Notes: a model not told the origin generated them from the sequence alone. A DNA stretch of 64,000 bases from Actinacidiphila yeochonensis CN732 (GCF_000745345.1 NZ_JQNR01000005.1:2046001-2110000), one strand, 5' to 3'; positions 54,032-62,625 are shown, numbered from the stretch's first letter. Translations and numbers: made by a program.

Positions 54032-54499
54032 ATGAGCGAGGACGTCCTTTCGGTGATCCCGACCGACCCGCTGTGGCAGCCCGAGAGGTCCGCAGGCGAG
54101 CGGCTCGCCGCTGTCCTGGCGGAGCTGGCCTTCGGGCTGCCGAGCGAGGCGGACGTCGAGATCGACATCACCTGGCACGACGTGGTCACCGCCGTCGACT
54201 GCGGCGCGAACCTGGAGCGGATCGGCTGCCCGCTGTGCGGGGACTCGATCGACGCCGGGTGGTGGGAGGACCTCCTCGAATCCCACGCCGACGACGGCTT
54301 CGCGACCCTCGCGGTCGACGCCCCGTGTTGTGGCGGCGCGACCTCACTGGACGCACTGCTGTACGACTGGCCCTGTGGATTCGCCCGCTTCGAGGCGGCA
54401 GTCTGGAACCCCGAACGGACCTGGTTCGGCGACGAGGAACTCGCCCTGCTCGGCTCCCTGCTCGGACACCCCGTGAAACAGGTCAGAGCCCACATCTGA
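54032..54499 (+). CDS. Hypothetical protein with paired Cys motifs
   Basis: A 155-aa protein, not recognised. ATG 54032. It carries GCPLCGDSID (CxxC) and APCCGGATSLD, which together could bind a metal. DVEIDITWHDVVTAVDCG and ELALLGSLLGHPVKQV are the other well-ordered parts. It is soluble, with no signal or membrane helix. It is followed by another unknown gene and might be a small accessory or immunity-type protein, but there is no toxin gene nearby. Confidence 0.7.
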   Translation: MSEDVLSVIPTDPLWQPERSAGERLAAVLAELAFGLPSEADVEIDITWHDVVTAVDCGANLERIGCPLCGDSIDAGWWEDLLESHADDGFATLAVDAPCCGGATSLDALLYDWPCGFARFEAAVWNPERTWFGDEELALLGSLLGHPVKQVRAHI

Positions 54500-54626
54500 C
54501 GGGTTCGGCCTCGTGCTGCCGTACGTGGCTGACCGGCCGCCGCCGTGTGCGCGGCAGCAGCACGGGTGGAGATCGCTTCCCGTGCCCCGAGCAGATCGCC
54601 CCCCCGTCCGGAGATACGCTGCGCGG

Positions 54627-55169
54627 GTGATCGATCAGACGGTGGGCTGGGACCCGCTGACGGCTCTTCCTGAGGGCGAGCCGGAGAAGTCCTTCGGCGG
54701 ACGTTGGGAAGACCGCCTCTGGCAGAACGTCCCGGGCCCCTTCTACACCGGAGCGGCTGACAACTGCTGGACCGGCCGCCTGCACGCGCCTCGCCATGTG
54801 CTCTACGGCGGTGAGTACGTGAGCGAGTACGTCTACCGCCAGCCGACGACCCCCGCCGATGTCCTCGGCCTGCTGGACGCGGCCCGGAGCGATCCGTACG
54901 GCGGCTACGCCTGCGACGGCGACAGGTGGTGGACCCCCGGGTCCGTCCGGGACTGGTGGCGGGAGCGCGGACGGGTCACGGATGATCTGGCCTCGCTGCT
55001 GTCCGCGTGGTCCGCCGGCGGCAACGCCGAAGAGGAGGAGGCCGCCGAAGGGCTGCGGGACTACGCCGCGTACATCGCGGACGGGTTGGCCGGGGACCTT
55101 CGCAGGTACGTGTTCCGCCTTGAGGAAGGGCACTACCCGGGGCCTTCCGCGACGCTGCCCCGTCTCTGA
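54627..55169 (+). CDS. Hypothetical protein
   Basis: A 180-aa soluble protein, Trp/Tyr-rich: FGGRWEDRLWQNVPGPFYTG, DNCWTGRLHAPRHVLYGGEY, PADVLGLLDAARSDPYGGYAC, WWTPGSVRDWWRERGR, RDYAAYIADGLAGDLRRYVF. GTG 54627 has GGAG about 11 nt upstream; the frame is open to 54513. No family recognised. Confidence 0.65.
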   Translation: MIDQTVGWDPLTALPEGEPEKSFGGRWEDRLWQNVPGPFYTGAADNCWTGRLHAPRHVLYGGEYVSEYVYRQPTTPADVLGLLDAARSDPYGGYACDGDRWWTPGSVRDWWRERGRVTDDLASLLSAWSAGGNAEEEEAAEGLRDYAAYIADGLAGDLRRYVFRLEEGHYPGPSATLPRL

Positions 55170-55194
55170 CCATCCGAGGCCGGCCCGCCCAAGG

Positions 55195-55680
55195 TCAGGG
55201 CGTCGCGCGCTCCTTGGTCAGCAGGGTGCCGCGCGGGCCGAAGCCGGAGGCCGAGTAGAAGGCGAGGGCGTCCGCGTTCGGGGTGAAGATCCCGGCGTGC
55301 AGGAAGGCGGCGCCATGGGCCGAGGCGATGCGTTCCGCCGCCGCGACCAGCGCTCTCCCGACACCCTGGCCGCGGTGGGTTTCGAGGACCACGGTGTGCA
55401 GGTCGGCTCCGCGCCGGGGCTGGAGGATCTGGTGGTCGGGCGGCTCGGGCAGCAGCACCACCTCGGACATGCCCACCACCTCGCCCGCCAGTTCCGCGAC
55501 GGTGATCAGTACGGAGGGCCCGTCCGCGAGGAGGCCCTCGAAGTGCCGCCGCACGGTGTCGGCCTCGGGAATCCGGTAGAGGTCGGGTGCGAGCCGTACG
55601 TGTGCCTCGGCGTTGGCGAGACGCAGGCGGACCAGCGCGGGGACGTCCGCGCGCTCGGCGGACCGAACCGTGATCGACAT
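55195..55680 (-). CDS. GNAT family N-acetyltransferase
   Basis: A 161-aa acetyltransferase: ITVRSAERADVPALVRLRLAN, VAELAGEVVGMSEVVLL, ADLHTVVLETHRGQGVGRALV (the acetyl-CoA pyrophosphate loop, RGQGVGRAL), NADALAFYSASGF. Acceptor unknown. Convergent with the preceding gene. Confidence 0.92.
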   Translation of the reverse strand: MSITVRSAERADVPALVRLRLANAEAHVRLAPDLYRIPEADTVRRHFEGLLADGPSVLITVAELAGEVVGMSEVVLLPEPPDHQILQPRRGADLHTVVLETHRGQGVGRALVAAAERIASAHGAAFLHAGIFTPNADALAFYSASGFGPRGTLLTKERATP

Positions 55681-56009
55681 GCCGCCGAGCCTTCCACCGC
55701 ATCCGGTCCGGCGCCAGGGCCCACGGCCGCGTGTCCCGGCGGACCACTCCGTCAGGCGCCCGGCCGGACGCGGGACGGCGGCGCCGCTCGGGGGTGCCGG
55801 CGGGGCCGGCCCGGGTGCGGCGGATCAGCCTGCCGGTCCCCGGCGGCGGTCGGCGCCGAGGGTGGCCTCGACTGGTTCCGGGGCGCGTCCGCCGCGAGCG
55901 GTGCGCACACCGGACACCACGAACGCGACTGTATGTAGTGGATCTTGTGCGCTTGGTGACTATCCTTCTGGTGGCAAAGCATTGCCAACACCGTGTTCCT
56001 GGAGGATTC

Positions 56010-56984
56010 GTGGCAAGTATCCGCACGCGCCTGGCCCTGCTGGGCTCGGCCGTGGCGCTCACCGCCGGCGCCGTCGTTCCCGCACAGCTCACCGCCGCAG
56101 CCCCGGCCGCAGCCGCAGCGGACTACAGCTGGGTCGCTCTGGGCGACTCCTACACCGCCGGTGTCGTCCAGGCCGCCGGCGACGTCTTCGAAATTCCGCG
56201 CGACGGCTGCGAGCGCACCGACCAGTCCTACCCCCAGGTCATCGAACGCGACCTCGGCTCGTTCTTCGAGCTGACCAACGTCAGTTGCGGCGCCGCCACG
56301 ATCGAGGACGTCACCTCTCACGCCCAGGTGCCGGTCGGCCGCAGCGTGCCGGGCGTCCCCGACCCGGAGGCCCCCTTCGACCCGGTGCCGCCCCAGTCCG
56401 AGGCGGTCAATGCCGGCACCGACGTGATCACCGTCGGCGTGGGCGGCAACACCCTCGGGTTCGCCGACATCCTCTTCAAGTGCCTGGAACTGGGCCAGGG
56501 CACTGAGGGGAAGGGCACGCCCTGCAAGGACGCCCTGGCCACCGGCATCCCGGCCAGGCTGACCAAGGTCAGCACCGACTACGACCAGATGCTCGCCAAG
56601 CTCCACGAGAAGGGCCCGAACGCCAAGATCCTGACCGTCGGCTACCCCACGATCATCCCCAAGGACACCTCCAAGTGCCAGTACGGCCACCCTCACCAGT
56701 TCCTCTCGATCACCCCCGGTGACCTGGACTGGCTGCGCACCGACGTCCTGGAGCCCCTCAACACGGCCATCGAGAAGTCGACCGCCACCCAGGACGCCGC
56801 CACCTTCGTCAACCTCTACGACTCCTCCGAAAACCACAGCGTCTGTGATGCCGACAAGTGGGTCGAAGGCGTCCTCGACACCGACAACCGGCCGGCCCTC
56901 GTCCACCCCAACGCCAAGGGCCACCGCAACGCCGCCGACGAGGTCACATCGGCGATCCTGAACGCCATCGTCCCGAAGGACTGA
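56010..56984 (+). CDS. Secreted SGNH/GDSL hydrolase (lipase/esterase)
   Basis: A 324-aa protein. Signal peptide to about residue 37 (LALLGSAVALTAGAVV...AAAA). Block I is WVALGDSYTAG with nucleophile S47. Block II Gly is in NVSCGAATIEDV and block III is VGVGGNTLGF (Asn). The block V His is in ALVHPNAKGHRNAADEV. Several paired Cys suggest disulfides, as in Streptomyces SGNH lipases. GTG 56010 follows GGAGG; a hairpin with a UUCG loop ends the unit. Confidence 0.93.
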   Translation: MASIRTRLALLGSAVALTAGAVVPAQLTAAAPAAAAADYSWVALGDSYTAGVVQAAGDVFEIPRDGCERTDQSYPQVIERDLGSFFELTNVSCGAATIEDVTSHAQVPVGRSVPGVPDPEAPFDPVPPQSEAVNAGTDVITVGVGGNTLGFADILFKCLELGQGTEGKGTPCKDALATGIPARLTKVSTDYDQMLAKLHEKGPNAKILTVGYPTIIPKDTSKCQYGHPHQFLSITPGDLDWLRTDVLEPLNTAIEKSTATQDAATFVNLYDSSENHSVCDADKWVEGVLDTDNRPALVHPNAKGHRNAADEVTSAILNAIVPKD

Positions 56985-57362
56985 CCCGCGGGCGGTACCC
57001 CGCCCCCGCCTCCGTGACCAGTTGCCTCCGGCCTTCGGGCCGGAGGCAACTGGCACTTACGCGCCGGTGTCCGGGTCGCCCGGGGGCCGCAGCCCTCCGG
57101 GCTTCTCCGGCAGGGCGAAGGAGCAGCGGCCCGGCACGTTCGTGTGGCGCCCCGCTGAGGGCGGCAGCCGCGCGACATCCTCCTCGCGCACCTCGTGCCC
57201 GTCGGCGCACAGCTGTTCCAAGGGCGGTTCCAGGCCGGTGGATGAGGTGGCCCGCGACGCGACGTGCGGTGGCGTGACGCGGGGCGTTCCGAGGTCGTGA
57301 CGCGGGGCGTTCCGAGGTGCCGTGCCGAGACGGCATGACGCGGTGCCGTCCCGGCGGCGCCG
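56985..57362. other. Intergenic region with terminator and 23-bp duplication
   Basis: A 16-bp perfect stem with a TTCG loop (57018-57033, 57038-57053) ends the hydrolase transcript. Two adjacent 23-bp copies follow (57273-57295, 57296-57318). No gene supported. Confidence 0.7.
57018..57053 (+). terminator. Terminator after the SGNH hydrolase
   Basis: Perfect 16-bp stem closing a stable TTCG tetraloop. Confidence 0.9.
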
Positions 57363-57794
57363 TTACGCGGTGGCGTCCAGGGCGGCCAGGGCGGTCTCGG
57401 CGACCTTGGCGTCGTCGCTCCAGTGCCCGCCGGCGACGCCGATCCCGCCGACGACGTCGCCGTCGATGACGATGGGGAGCCCGCCGCCGAACGGGACCAG
57501 GCGGTCTATGGCCGAGATGCCGGCGGTCAGCGGGGTGTCGTCCTTCATGACCTCGGGCCACTGGCCGGTCGGCATGCCGAAGCTGGCGGCGCTGTACGCC
57601 TTGTCCTGGGAGATCTGGACGGCCTGGAGCGCTGCGCCGTCCATGCGGGCGAAGGCACTCAGCTGTCCGGTGGCGTCGACCACCGCGATCGCGGAGCGCT
57701 GGCCGGCGGCCTCCGCGGCCTCGATCGCGGCGTCGACGAGCCTGCGGGCAGTGGCGTTGGTGATGGAGGCGATCTGCCGGACTCCGGTGCTCAT
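57363..57794 (-). CDS. HbpS/GlcG family haem-binding protein
   Basis: A 143-aa single-domain protein: ITNATARRLVDAAIEAAEAAG, SAIAVVDATGQLSAFARMDG, AVQISQDKAYSAASFGMPTG, FGGGLPIVIDGDVVGGIGVAGG, DDAKVAETALAAL. This is the GlcG/HbpS fold; HbpS binds haem and signals oxidative stress in Streptomyces. No signal peptide is visible, so the cytoplasmic form is more likely. ATG 57794 (MSTGVRQI) is preferred over 57833. Confidence 0.88.
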   Translation of the reverse strand: MSTGVRQIASITNATARRLVDAAIEAAEAAGQRSAIAVVDATGQLSAFARMDGAALQAVQISQDKAYSAASFGMPTGQWPEVMKDDTPLTAGISAIDRLVPFGGGLPIVIDGDVVGGIGVAGGHWSDDAKVAETALAALDATA

Positions 57795-57907
57795 GGAAGG
57801 GCTCCTTCTGCAACGGCCGGGCGCGCGCGGCACCGGCTACCGAGTACCTGTCAGCATGCGTACCCATGGTCGGGGCGACTCCGGCAGCGGCACCACCTCG
57901 GACATGC

Positions 57908-58666
57908 TCAGTACGCCGCGGGGAGGTCCATCGCCGGGGAGGTGAGGGTGCACTCGGCCCAGACGAGCTTGCCGGGCCCCTCGCGGTCCAGGACGCCCCA
58001 GCGGTGGCCGGTGAGGATGTCGACGAGGGCCAGGCCCCGGCCGTGCTCGTCGTCCTGGTGGGCCGCGCGCACCCGGGGGCGCTTGTCGTGGGCGTCGTGG
58101 ACCTCGATCCGCACGCCGTCTGGGATGCGCACCACCTGGGTGCCGACCTTGCGCCCCTGCACCCGGCCGTGCCGCACGGCGTTGGTCATCAGCTCCGAGA
58201 GGACGAGCGAGGCGGTATCGGCCAACTCGCCGCACTCCCAGCGATCCAGGGTCGCCACCAGGTCGTGCCGCGCCCGGTTGACGCTGCGGGCCGTCGCGGG
58301 CCACAACCGCAACGGCACCTGTGACACCAGCACTTCGGGGTCGTCCGGGCCCAACGGCTCCTCCCACTGCGGGGTTTCCGTCGGGGACGGGCCCTCCGCG
58401 AGGACGTACGCGGATGCCACGTACGCGTCGGCCTCGGTTCCGGCCTCGGTGTCAGGTCCGGTGTCGGTGTCGGTTCCGGAGGCGGCGTCGAGGTGGGGGT
58501 CGGTGTCGGTTACGGAGGTGGTGTCGGCGTCCGTGTCGGAGACGGGGTCGGGGTGGGAGTCGGCGTCGGACTCGCTCTCGGACCCGGACCCGGAGCCGGG
58601 CGCGGGCGTCTGCGACGGACGGGGGACGTGGACGGAGCTGGAGGCGGGGTGAGTTGCCCGTTTCAT
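57908..58666 (-). CDS. ATP-binding protein (HATPase_c_2, anti-sigma kinase type)
   Basis: A ~252-aa protein. Residues 1-90 are an acidic Asp/Ser/Thr-rich tail (TDTD, SESESD runs). The C-terminal GHKL domain has the N box in LSELMTNAVRHGRV and the G box in DDEHGRGLALVDIL. Such RsbW-like proteins accompany WhiJ-type HTH regulators and DUF397 proteins in Streptomyces, as here. ATG 58666 uses GGAAGG; ATG 58681 overlaps that site. Confidence 0.88.
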   Translation of the reverse strand: MKRATHPASSSVHVPRPSQTPAPGSGSGSESESDADSHPDPVSDTDADTTSVTDTDPHLDAASGTDTDTGPDTEAGTEADAYVASAYVLAEGPSPTETPQWEEPLGPDDPEVLVSQVPLRLWPATARSVNRARHDLVATLDRWECGELADTASLVLSELMTNAVRHGRVQGRKVGTQVVRIPDGVRIEVHDAHDKRPRVRAAHQDDEHGRGLALVDILTGHRWGVLDREGPGKLVWAECTLTSPAMDLPAAY

Positions 58667-59016
58667 GGTGGTACCTTCCATCGGCCCGACAAAAATATTT
58701 CGGGCCCGCCATATGTGCGTACGAGACGCGAAAGGCCTTACGTTCTGGGGGAGTTAGGGAGGGTTTGCGATACCCAGGCGGTGACAGGGTGCAACAATGC
58801 GGCCTCGCTTTGTGGCCAACTGTCATTCAGAGTGACACCTGAACGGCTAGCGTTGCAGCCAAGGGGGCGAATTCTGGGAGTCAACTTCCGGAGCGCTTTT
58901 CCGAGCCCGGGTGACGTGTCGTCACGCCCCAGCGGACTTTTCTGCTGTGGCGCAGAAAGTTCCTTGCTCCAGCGGAACTTCCGCCTGGAGACTGGACCTC
59001 ACGCAGAGGAGTAGCC
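58667..59016. promoter_or_regulatory. Divergent promoter region of the WhiJ-type cluster
   Basis: A 350-bp lower-GC region. TGTCATTCAGAGTGACA (58821-58837) is a near-perfect palindrome, with TAGCGT at 58848-58853 as a possible -10. CCAGCGGACTT (58931-58941) and CCAGCGGAACTT (58976-58987) are near-identical direct repeats. AGAGGAG precedes ATG 59017. Confidence 0.55.
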
Positions 59017-59901
59017 ATGGACTTCGACATCGAGGCCGCCTCGCCGGCACTCTGCCGGCTGCGGCTGGGCAGCGCGTTACGGGAGATCCGCCTCGCCGCG
59101 AACGTGAGGGGCTCGATGGTGTGCAAGAAGCTCATCTGGAGCCCGTCCAAGCTCACGCGCCTGGAGACCGGCGAGAACGCGACCGTCGAGAAGGCCGACA
59201 TCATGGCGCTCTGCGAGATCTACGGCGTGGAAGGGAAGTTGCGGAGCGAGCTGCTCGACTACGCAACCGTCACCAAGACCCGCAAGGACTGGTGGGCTTC
59301 CCCCGAGCATCGGCAGGCGATCCCTCCGGGGTTCCGGGCCTTCCTCGACCTGGAGGCCACGGCGACGGCACTCCAGAACTACGAGGCCGAGTTCGTACCT
59401 GGCCTGCTCCAGACCGAGGCATACGTTCGGGTGATCCACGAGGCGGCCTACCAGGGCTTGCCGCCTGACGTCATCGACAAGTCCGTCGCCATGCGCACCA
59501 AGCGTCAGGAAGTCCTCGACCGGACGGACCCGGCGCTAAAGTTCACAGCGATCATGAACGAGGCGGTGCTGTGGCGGCGGGTCGGGGACTCCGGGGTGAT
59601 GCGCGAGCAGCTCTCCCACATCGTGGAGGTGGTGGAGTCTCGGCCCAACGTCCATGTGCAGGTGGTTCCGTACAGTGCGGGACATCACCCGGGCATGAAC
59701 GGGGCGTTCTTCGTCTTCCAGTTCCCGGAGAAGCTGGGGCTGAAGCCGATGGTCTACCTGGAGAACCTGGCGGACGCCATCGTCAAGCGTGCGGAGCCGG
59801 ACGTTGAGCGGTACGCGGACGCGTTCTCCGAACTGAGGGCCCTGGCTGCGGGACCGAAGGAGTCCCTGAGCCTGATCAAGCAAGCGATCAAGGAGCATTG
59901 A
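59017..59901 (+). CDS. WhiJ-type HTH regulator (XRE N-terminus, DUF5753), bldA-dependent
   Basis: A 294-aa protein. A helix-turn-helix at residues ~15-70 (LGSALREIRLAANVRGSM, WSPSKLTRLETGENATVEKADIMALCEIYGV) is followed by the DUF5753 ligand-like domain (YEAEFVPGLLQTEAYVRVI, FTAIMNEAVLWRRVG, NVHVQVVPYSAGHHPGMNGAF, VYLENLADAIV). Codon 21 (59077-59079) is TTA, the only one I found in a supported gene here. Translation should therefore require the bldA tRNA. The last codons overlap the ribosome-binding site of the DUF397 gene. Confidence 0.93.
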   Translation: MDFDIEAASPALCRLRLGSALREIRLAANVRGSMVCKKLIWSPSKLTRLETGENATVEKADIMALCEIYGVEGKLRSELLDYATVTKTRKDWWASPEHRQAIPPGFRAFLDLEATATALQNYEAEFVPGLLQTEAYVRVIHEAAYQGLPPDVIDKSVAMRTKRQEVLDRTDPALKFTAIMNEAVLWRRVGDSGVMREQLSHIVEVVESRPNVHVQVVPYSAGHHPGMNGAFFVFQFPEKLGLKPMVYLENLADAIVKRAEPDVERYADAFSELRALAAGPKESLSLIKQAIKEH

Positions 59902-59906
59902 TACCG

Positions 59907-60125
59907 ATGACCATCACGGCCGACGCCCTGACCGGAGCCTCCTGGTTCAAGTCGACCTACAGCAACGACCACGGTGGCGCCTGCGTCGAGGGCGCCCGCC
60001 TGCCTGGGGGTGGGATGGCCGTTCGGGACTCGAAGGACCCGCATGGGCCCGCGCTGCTGTTCGCCGCTGAGGCGTGGGCCGCGTTCACCACCGCCGTGAG
60101 TGAGGGCGAGTTCCCGACGGCCTGA
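59907..60125 (+). CDS. DUF397 domain protein
   Basis: A 72-aa protein: SWFKSTYSNDHGGACVEGARL, GGMAVRDSKDPHGPALLF, EAWAAFTTAV. This is a complete single DUF397 domain, the usual partner of DUF5753 HTH regulators. ATG 59907 has AAGGAG (59890-59895) inside the upstream gene's end; an in-frame TTG at 59898 is too close to that site. Confidence 0.9.
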   Translation: MTITADALTGASWFKSTYSNDHGGACVEGARLPGGGMAVRDSKDPHGPALLFAAEAWAAFTTAVSEGEFPTA

Positions 60126-60221
60126 CATCGCCTGTACCTCAGGCCCCGCCGCCCGCACCATGGTCGGCGGGGCCGTCGTCGTACCCGGGGTTCGGCCCGA
60201 GGCAGCGACCAAGGAGGAGCC

Positions 60222-60584
60222 TTGACGATCATCTCGGCCAGCACCCTGCCCGAAGCGCTCTGGTTCACGTCCAGCCACAGCAACGACCACGGCGGCAACT
60301 GCGTAGAGGCCGCGCGCCTCACCGGCGTCACGTGGTTCACGTCCTCGCACAGCGACGCTGAGGGTGGCAACTGCGTTGAGGCGGCCCAGCTCGCGAGCGA
60401 CTGGTTCACCTCCAGCTTCAGCGACAACCGGGGTGGCGCGTGCGTCGAGGGCGCCCACCTCGTCAACGGCGGTATGGCCGTTCGCGATTCGAAGGACCCG
60501 GAAGGCCCGGCCCTGCTCTTCTCCCCCGAGGCGTGGTCCGCCTTCACCTCCGCCGTCACCAACGGCGACTTCCCGACAACCTGA
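60222..60584 (+). CDS. DUF397 protein with triplicated N-terminal motif
   Basis: A 120-aa protein. The DUF397 opening unit is repeated three times: LWFTSSHSNDHGGNCVEAARL, TWFTSSHSDAEGGNCVEAAQL and DWFTSSFSDNRGGACVEGAHL in outline. Only the last is followed by the rest of the domain (GGMAVRDSKDPEGPALLF, EAWSAFTSAV). TTG 60222 has AAGGAGG, 96 nt after the first DUF397 gene. The fused repeats look like in-frame duplications and could bind several regulator molecules. Confidence 0.88.
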   Translation: MTIISASTLPEALWFTSSHSNDHGGNCVEAARLTGVTWFTSSHSDAEGGNCVEAAQLASDWFTSSFSDNRGGACVEGAHLVNGGMAVRDSKDPEGPALLFSPEAWSAFTSAVTNGDFPTT

Positions 60585-60790
60585 CCCTCCCGGCAGCCCC
60601 CACCCCAACCGTCATCCGCGCCGGGGCCGGCTCCGACCCCGTCTGTCCCGGCTCCCAGAACGGCAGGGGCAACCTCGTGGTCCGCCCCCACGAAGAGCCT
60701 GATGCCCGAGACGCCCCGACTTTCGCTATAGCGCACCGGATCGAGCCCCTGGACCATGACGGGGACACCCGCTCGGTGTACGGATCGTGA

Positions 60791-61127
60791 TCAAGTGTCC
60801 TGAGTGCCAAGCTTGTTGGTGATGCCCAGGAGCGGGAGGGCCAGCCCGCGCTGGTCGCGGATTGCCCGGATGGCCTTTGCTGTGTCGGCGGCTCCGAGGG
60901 TTTCGGTAGGCCGATGGCGAGGTGGTGGAAGGTGGCCAGGGCGAGGGGTGCGGTGCCGGTGTGAACGGTGGCGGCGTCCTCGGCGTAGGCCATGTCTCGC
61001 ACACGGTGCTGGGACTCCATTGGTCCAGCAACTGCGGATGACGGCGGCGAGTTCGGCTGGAGCGGCCTGGTGGGCTTCGAGGCTGGTGACGGTGTGGACC
61101 GTCTCCCCTGTCTCGTGAGATCACCTC
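60791..61127 (-). pseudogene. ISAs1-family transposase remnant (3' end)
   Basis: Three frames in sequence give the C-terminus of an ISAs1-type transposase: ETGETVHTVTSLEAHQAAPA, then ESQHRVRDMAYAEDAATVHTG and APLALATFHHLAIG, then ETLGAADTAKAIRAIRDQRG ... LPLLGITNKLG to TGA 60791. At least two frameshifts separate them and the catalytic N-terminal part is absent. No terminal inverted repeats were found. It marks past insertion in this patch. Confidence 0.75.
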
Positions 61128-61131
61128 CTGT

Positions 61132-61419
61132 TCATTCGGGATCGGCTCGGACGGGATCGATGCGCACGGTGCGGCTGATCCGGTAGCGGGTGGTGAGATA
61201 GCCACCATCCATTCCGCCGTCTCGGAGCAATCCGGACACGCCAAGGCGACGCACCTCCTCGATCAGGCTCGGTCGAGTGATCGCCGAGGTCCCACCGCTG
61301 ACTGAGATTGCTGCGGGTGCCGGGTCGCAGGGCGCGTTGACTGGCCCCCGGGCGCGGCGGTCCATTGACGTGCTTCCACGGACAAAGGCGCTTAAGCCGA
61401 GGGAGGCGAACGACGTCAT
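61132..61419 (-). CDS. Hypothetical protein (doubtful)
   Basis: A ~95-aa open frame with fairly natural composition (SVSGGTSAITRPSLIEEVRRL, LLRDGGMDGGYLTTRYRISR) and lower GC. It contains a TTA codon early. No family and no strong ribosome-binding site recognised. It directly abuts the transposase remnant and may be a fragment. Confidence 0.35.
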   Translation of the reverse strand: MTSFASLGLSAFVRGSTSMDRRARGPVNAPCDPAPAAISVSGGTSAITRPSLIEEVRRLGVSGLLRDGGMDGGYLTTRYRISRTVRIDPVRADPE

Positions 61420-61508
61420 GGATGTGCCATCGACGCACAACGGAGCCTGACCTGCACCGGACGTGGCGGCGCTGGGCGACACGATCACAGAATCAACCAG
61501 AGGAAGAT

Positions 61509-61988
61509 GTGGATTCCGTTCGACTGGAAGAGGTTGATCTCGGACTGGAGATCAACGATCAGGGCTGTGCCATGCTGCTCATGGACGAGTATTCATGCAG
61601 CATCCTCACTGTGGACGACAAGATCGACCCTGTCCTGATCCGATTTGAAGGATGCACGCAGGTGAAGTTCGGCTATCCGAACGAGGAGGCACTCAGAGGG
61701 CGTGAAATCTACGGCGACTGCCCCCACGTGGTCGTCGAAGTGTTTGGCTCCGACTGGTTCGACGCCCTTCAGGAGCAGAACAGCATAAGATTCCCGGACG
61801 TGAAATGGGCCAGAAAGAGGCACTTCGCCTGCTTTTTTTCGGAATGTACGGGCGAGTTCCTGGCAGATAGGGTCCATGCGAAAAGGATCGACGGCGACTT
61901 CGACGGCATGGCAGTGGCGGCCATGCGGTCGGCGCTAGCCCTTCAGACCAGGGGCTACCCGAGTCTGCTCCCTCGTCGAGAGGTGTGA
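61509..61988 (+). CDS. Hypothetical protein in lower-GC patch
   Basis: A 159-aa soluble protein: VRLEEVDLGLEINDQGCAML, LLMDEYSCSILTVDDKIDPV, PHVVVEVFGSDWFDALQEQN, KWARKRHFACFFSECTGEFL. Codon use is clearly more AT-rich than the surroundings, consistent with recent acquisition next to the transposase remnant. GTG 61509 has GAGG 5 nt upstream; the longer frame from 61365 is not convincing. No family recognised. Confidence 0.6.
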   Translation: MDSVRLEEVDLGLEINDQGCAMLLMDEYSCSILTVDDKIDPVLIRFEGCTQVKFGYPNEEALRGREIYGDCPHVVVEVFGSDWFDALQEQNSIRFPDVKWARKRHFACFFSECTGEFLADRVHAKRIDGDFDGMAVAAMRSALALQTRGYPSLLPRREV

Positions 61989-62214
61989 ACCCTGGTGCGA
62001 CGCGCGTTTGGACCGGCGCGCCGTCCCGCCTCCCGGAGTCCCCCGTCGACCGCCGCGCTCCGCCTCACCGGTCGGGTGACGGGCGGGACGGAGGAGTTCG
62101 TGCGGACAGCCCCGAGGGGCCGCTGCGGACCTTCGCTCCTCGGCGATGTCGCGCGGCAGGGTGATCGAGTATCTGCCGGTGGGCTCACTCGTGCCGGCTG
62201 TCCTTCCCCGGGAC
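61989..62214. other. Intergenic region, nothing recognised
   Basis: High-GC sequence between the lower-GC patch and the MerR gene. Open frames here are Arg/Pro-rich. Confidence 0.4.
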
Positions 62215-62625
62215 TCAGGATCCGTTGGCGGCGACGGGTGGTGCTACCTGCTCGTGCAGGTGGGAGTCGATGCCGGCCGGGAGCGCGGCGCCGGAGAGGT
62301 AGCGTTCGAGCATGTCGCGCCGCTCGGCGAACTGTCGCTCCTGCTCGGCGAGTTGGTCGCGGACCTGCCGGACGCGGCCGAGGAGCGCCGAGCAGTCGCC
62401 GTCGGGACGCTTCGATCCCGCGCACGGGATGATCTCCCGGATGAGTTCGGACGACAGGCCCGCGCGGTACAGGTCCTGGACGAAGGCGACCTGGAGCACC
62501 GCCTGCTCGTCGTACTCCCGGTATCCGTTGGCGCGGCGCTCGGCGCGCAGCAGCCCCTGCTCCTCGTAGTACCGCAGCGCACGGGTGCTGGTCCCGGTCG
62601 CCTCGGCGAGTTCCCCGATTCGCAT
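62215..62625 (-). CDS. MerR family transcriptional regulator
   Basis: A 136-aa protein. MRIGELAEATGTSTRALRYYEEQGLL is the winged HTH with the RYYE hallmark. GYREYDEQAVLQVAFVQDLYRAGLSSELIREIIPC and a coiled-coil dimer helix (QVRDQLAEQERQFAERRDML) follow. It has two Cys (in IPCAG and DGDCSAL) but no clear metal site. It is divergent from the SDR gene, whose promoter has the 20-bp spacer typical of MerR control. ATG 62625. Confidence 0.93.
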   Translation of the reverse strand: MRIGELAEATGTSTRALRYYEEQGLLRAERRANGYREYDEQAVLQVAFVQDLYRAGLSSELIREIIPCAGSKRPDGDCSALLGRVRQVRDQLAEQERQFAERRDMLERYLSGAALPAGIDSHLHEQVAPPVAANGS

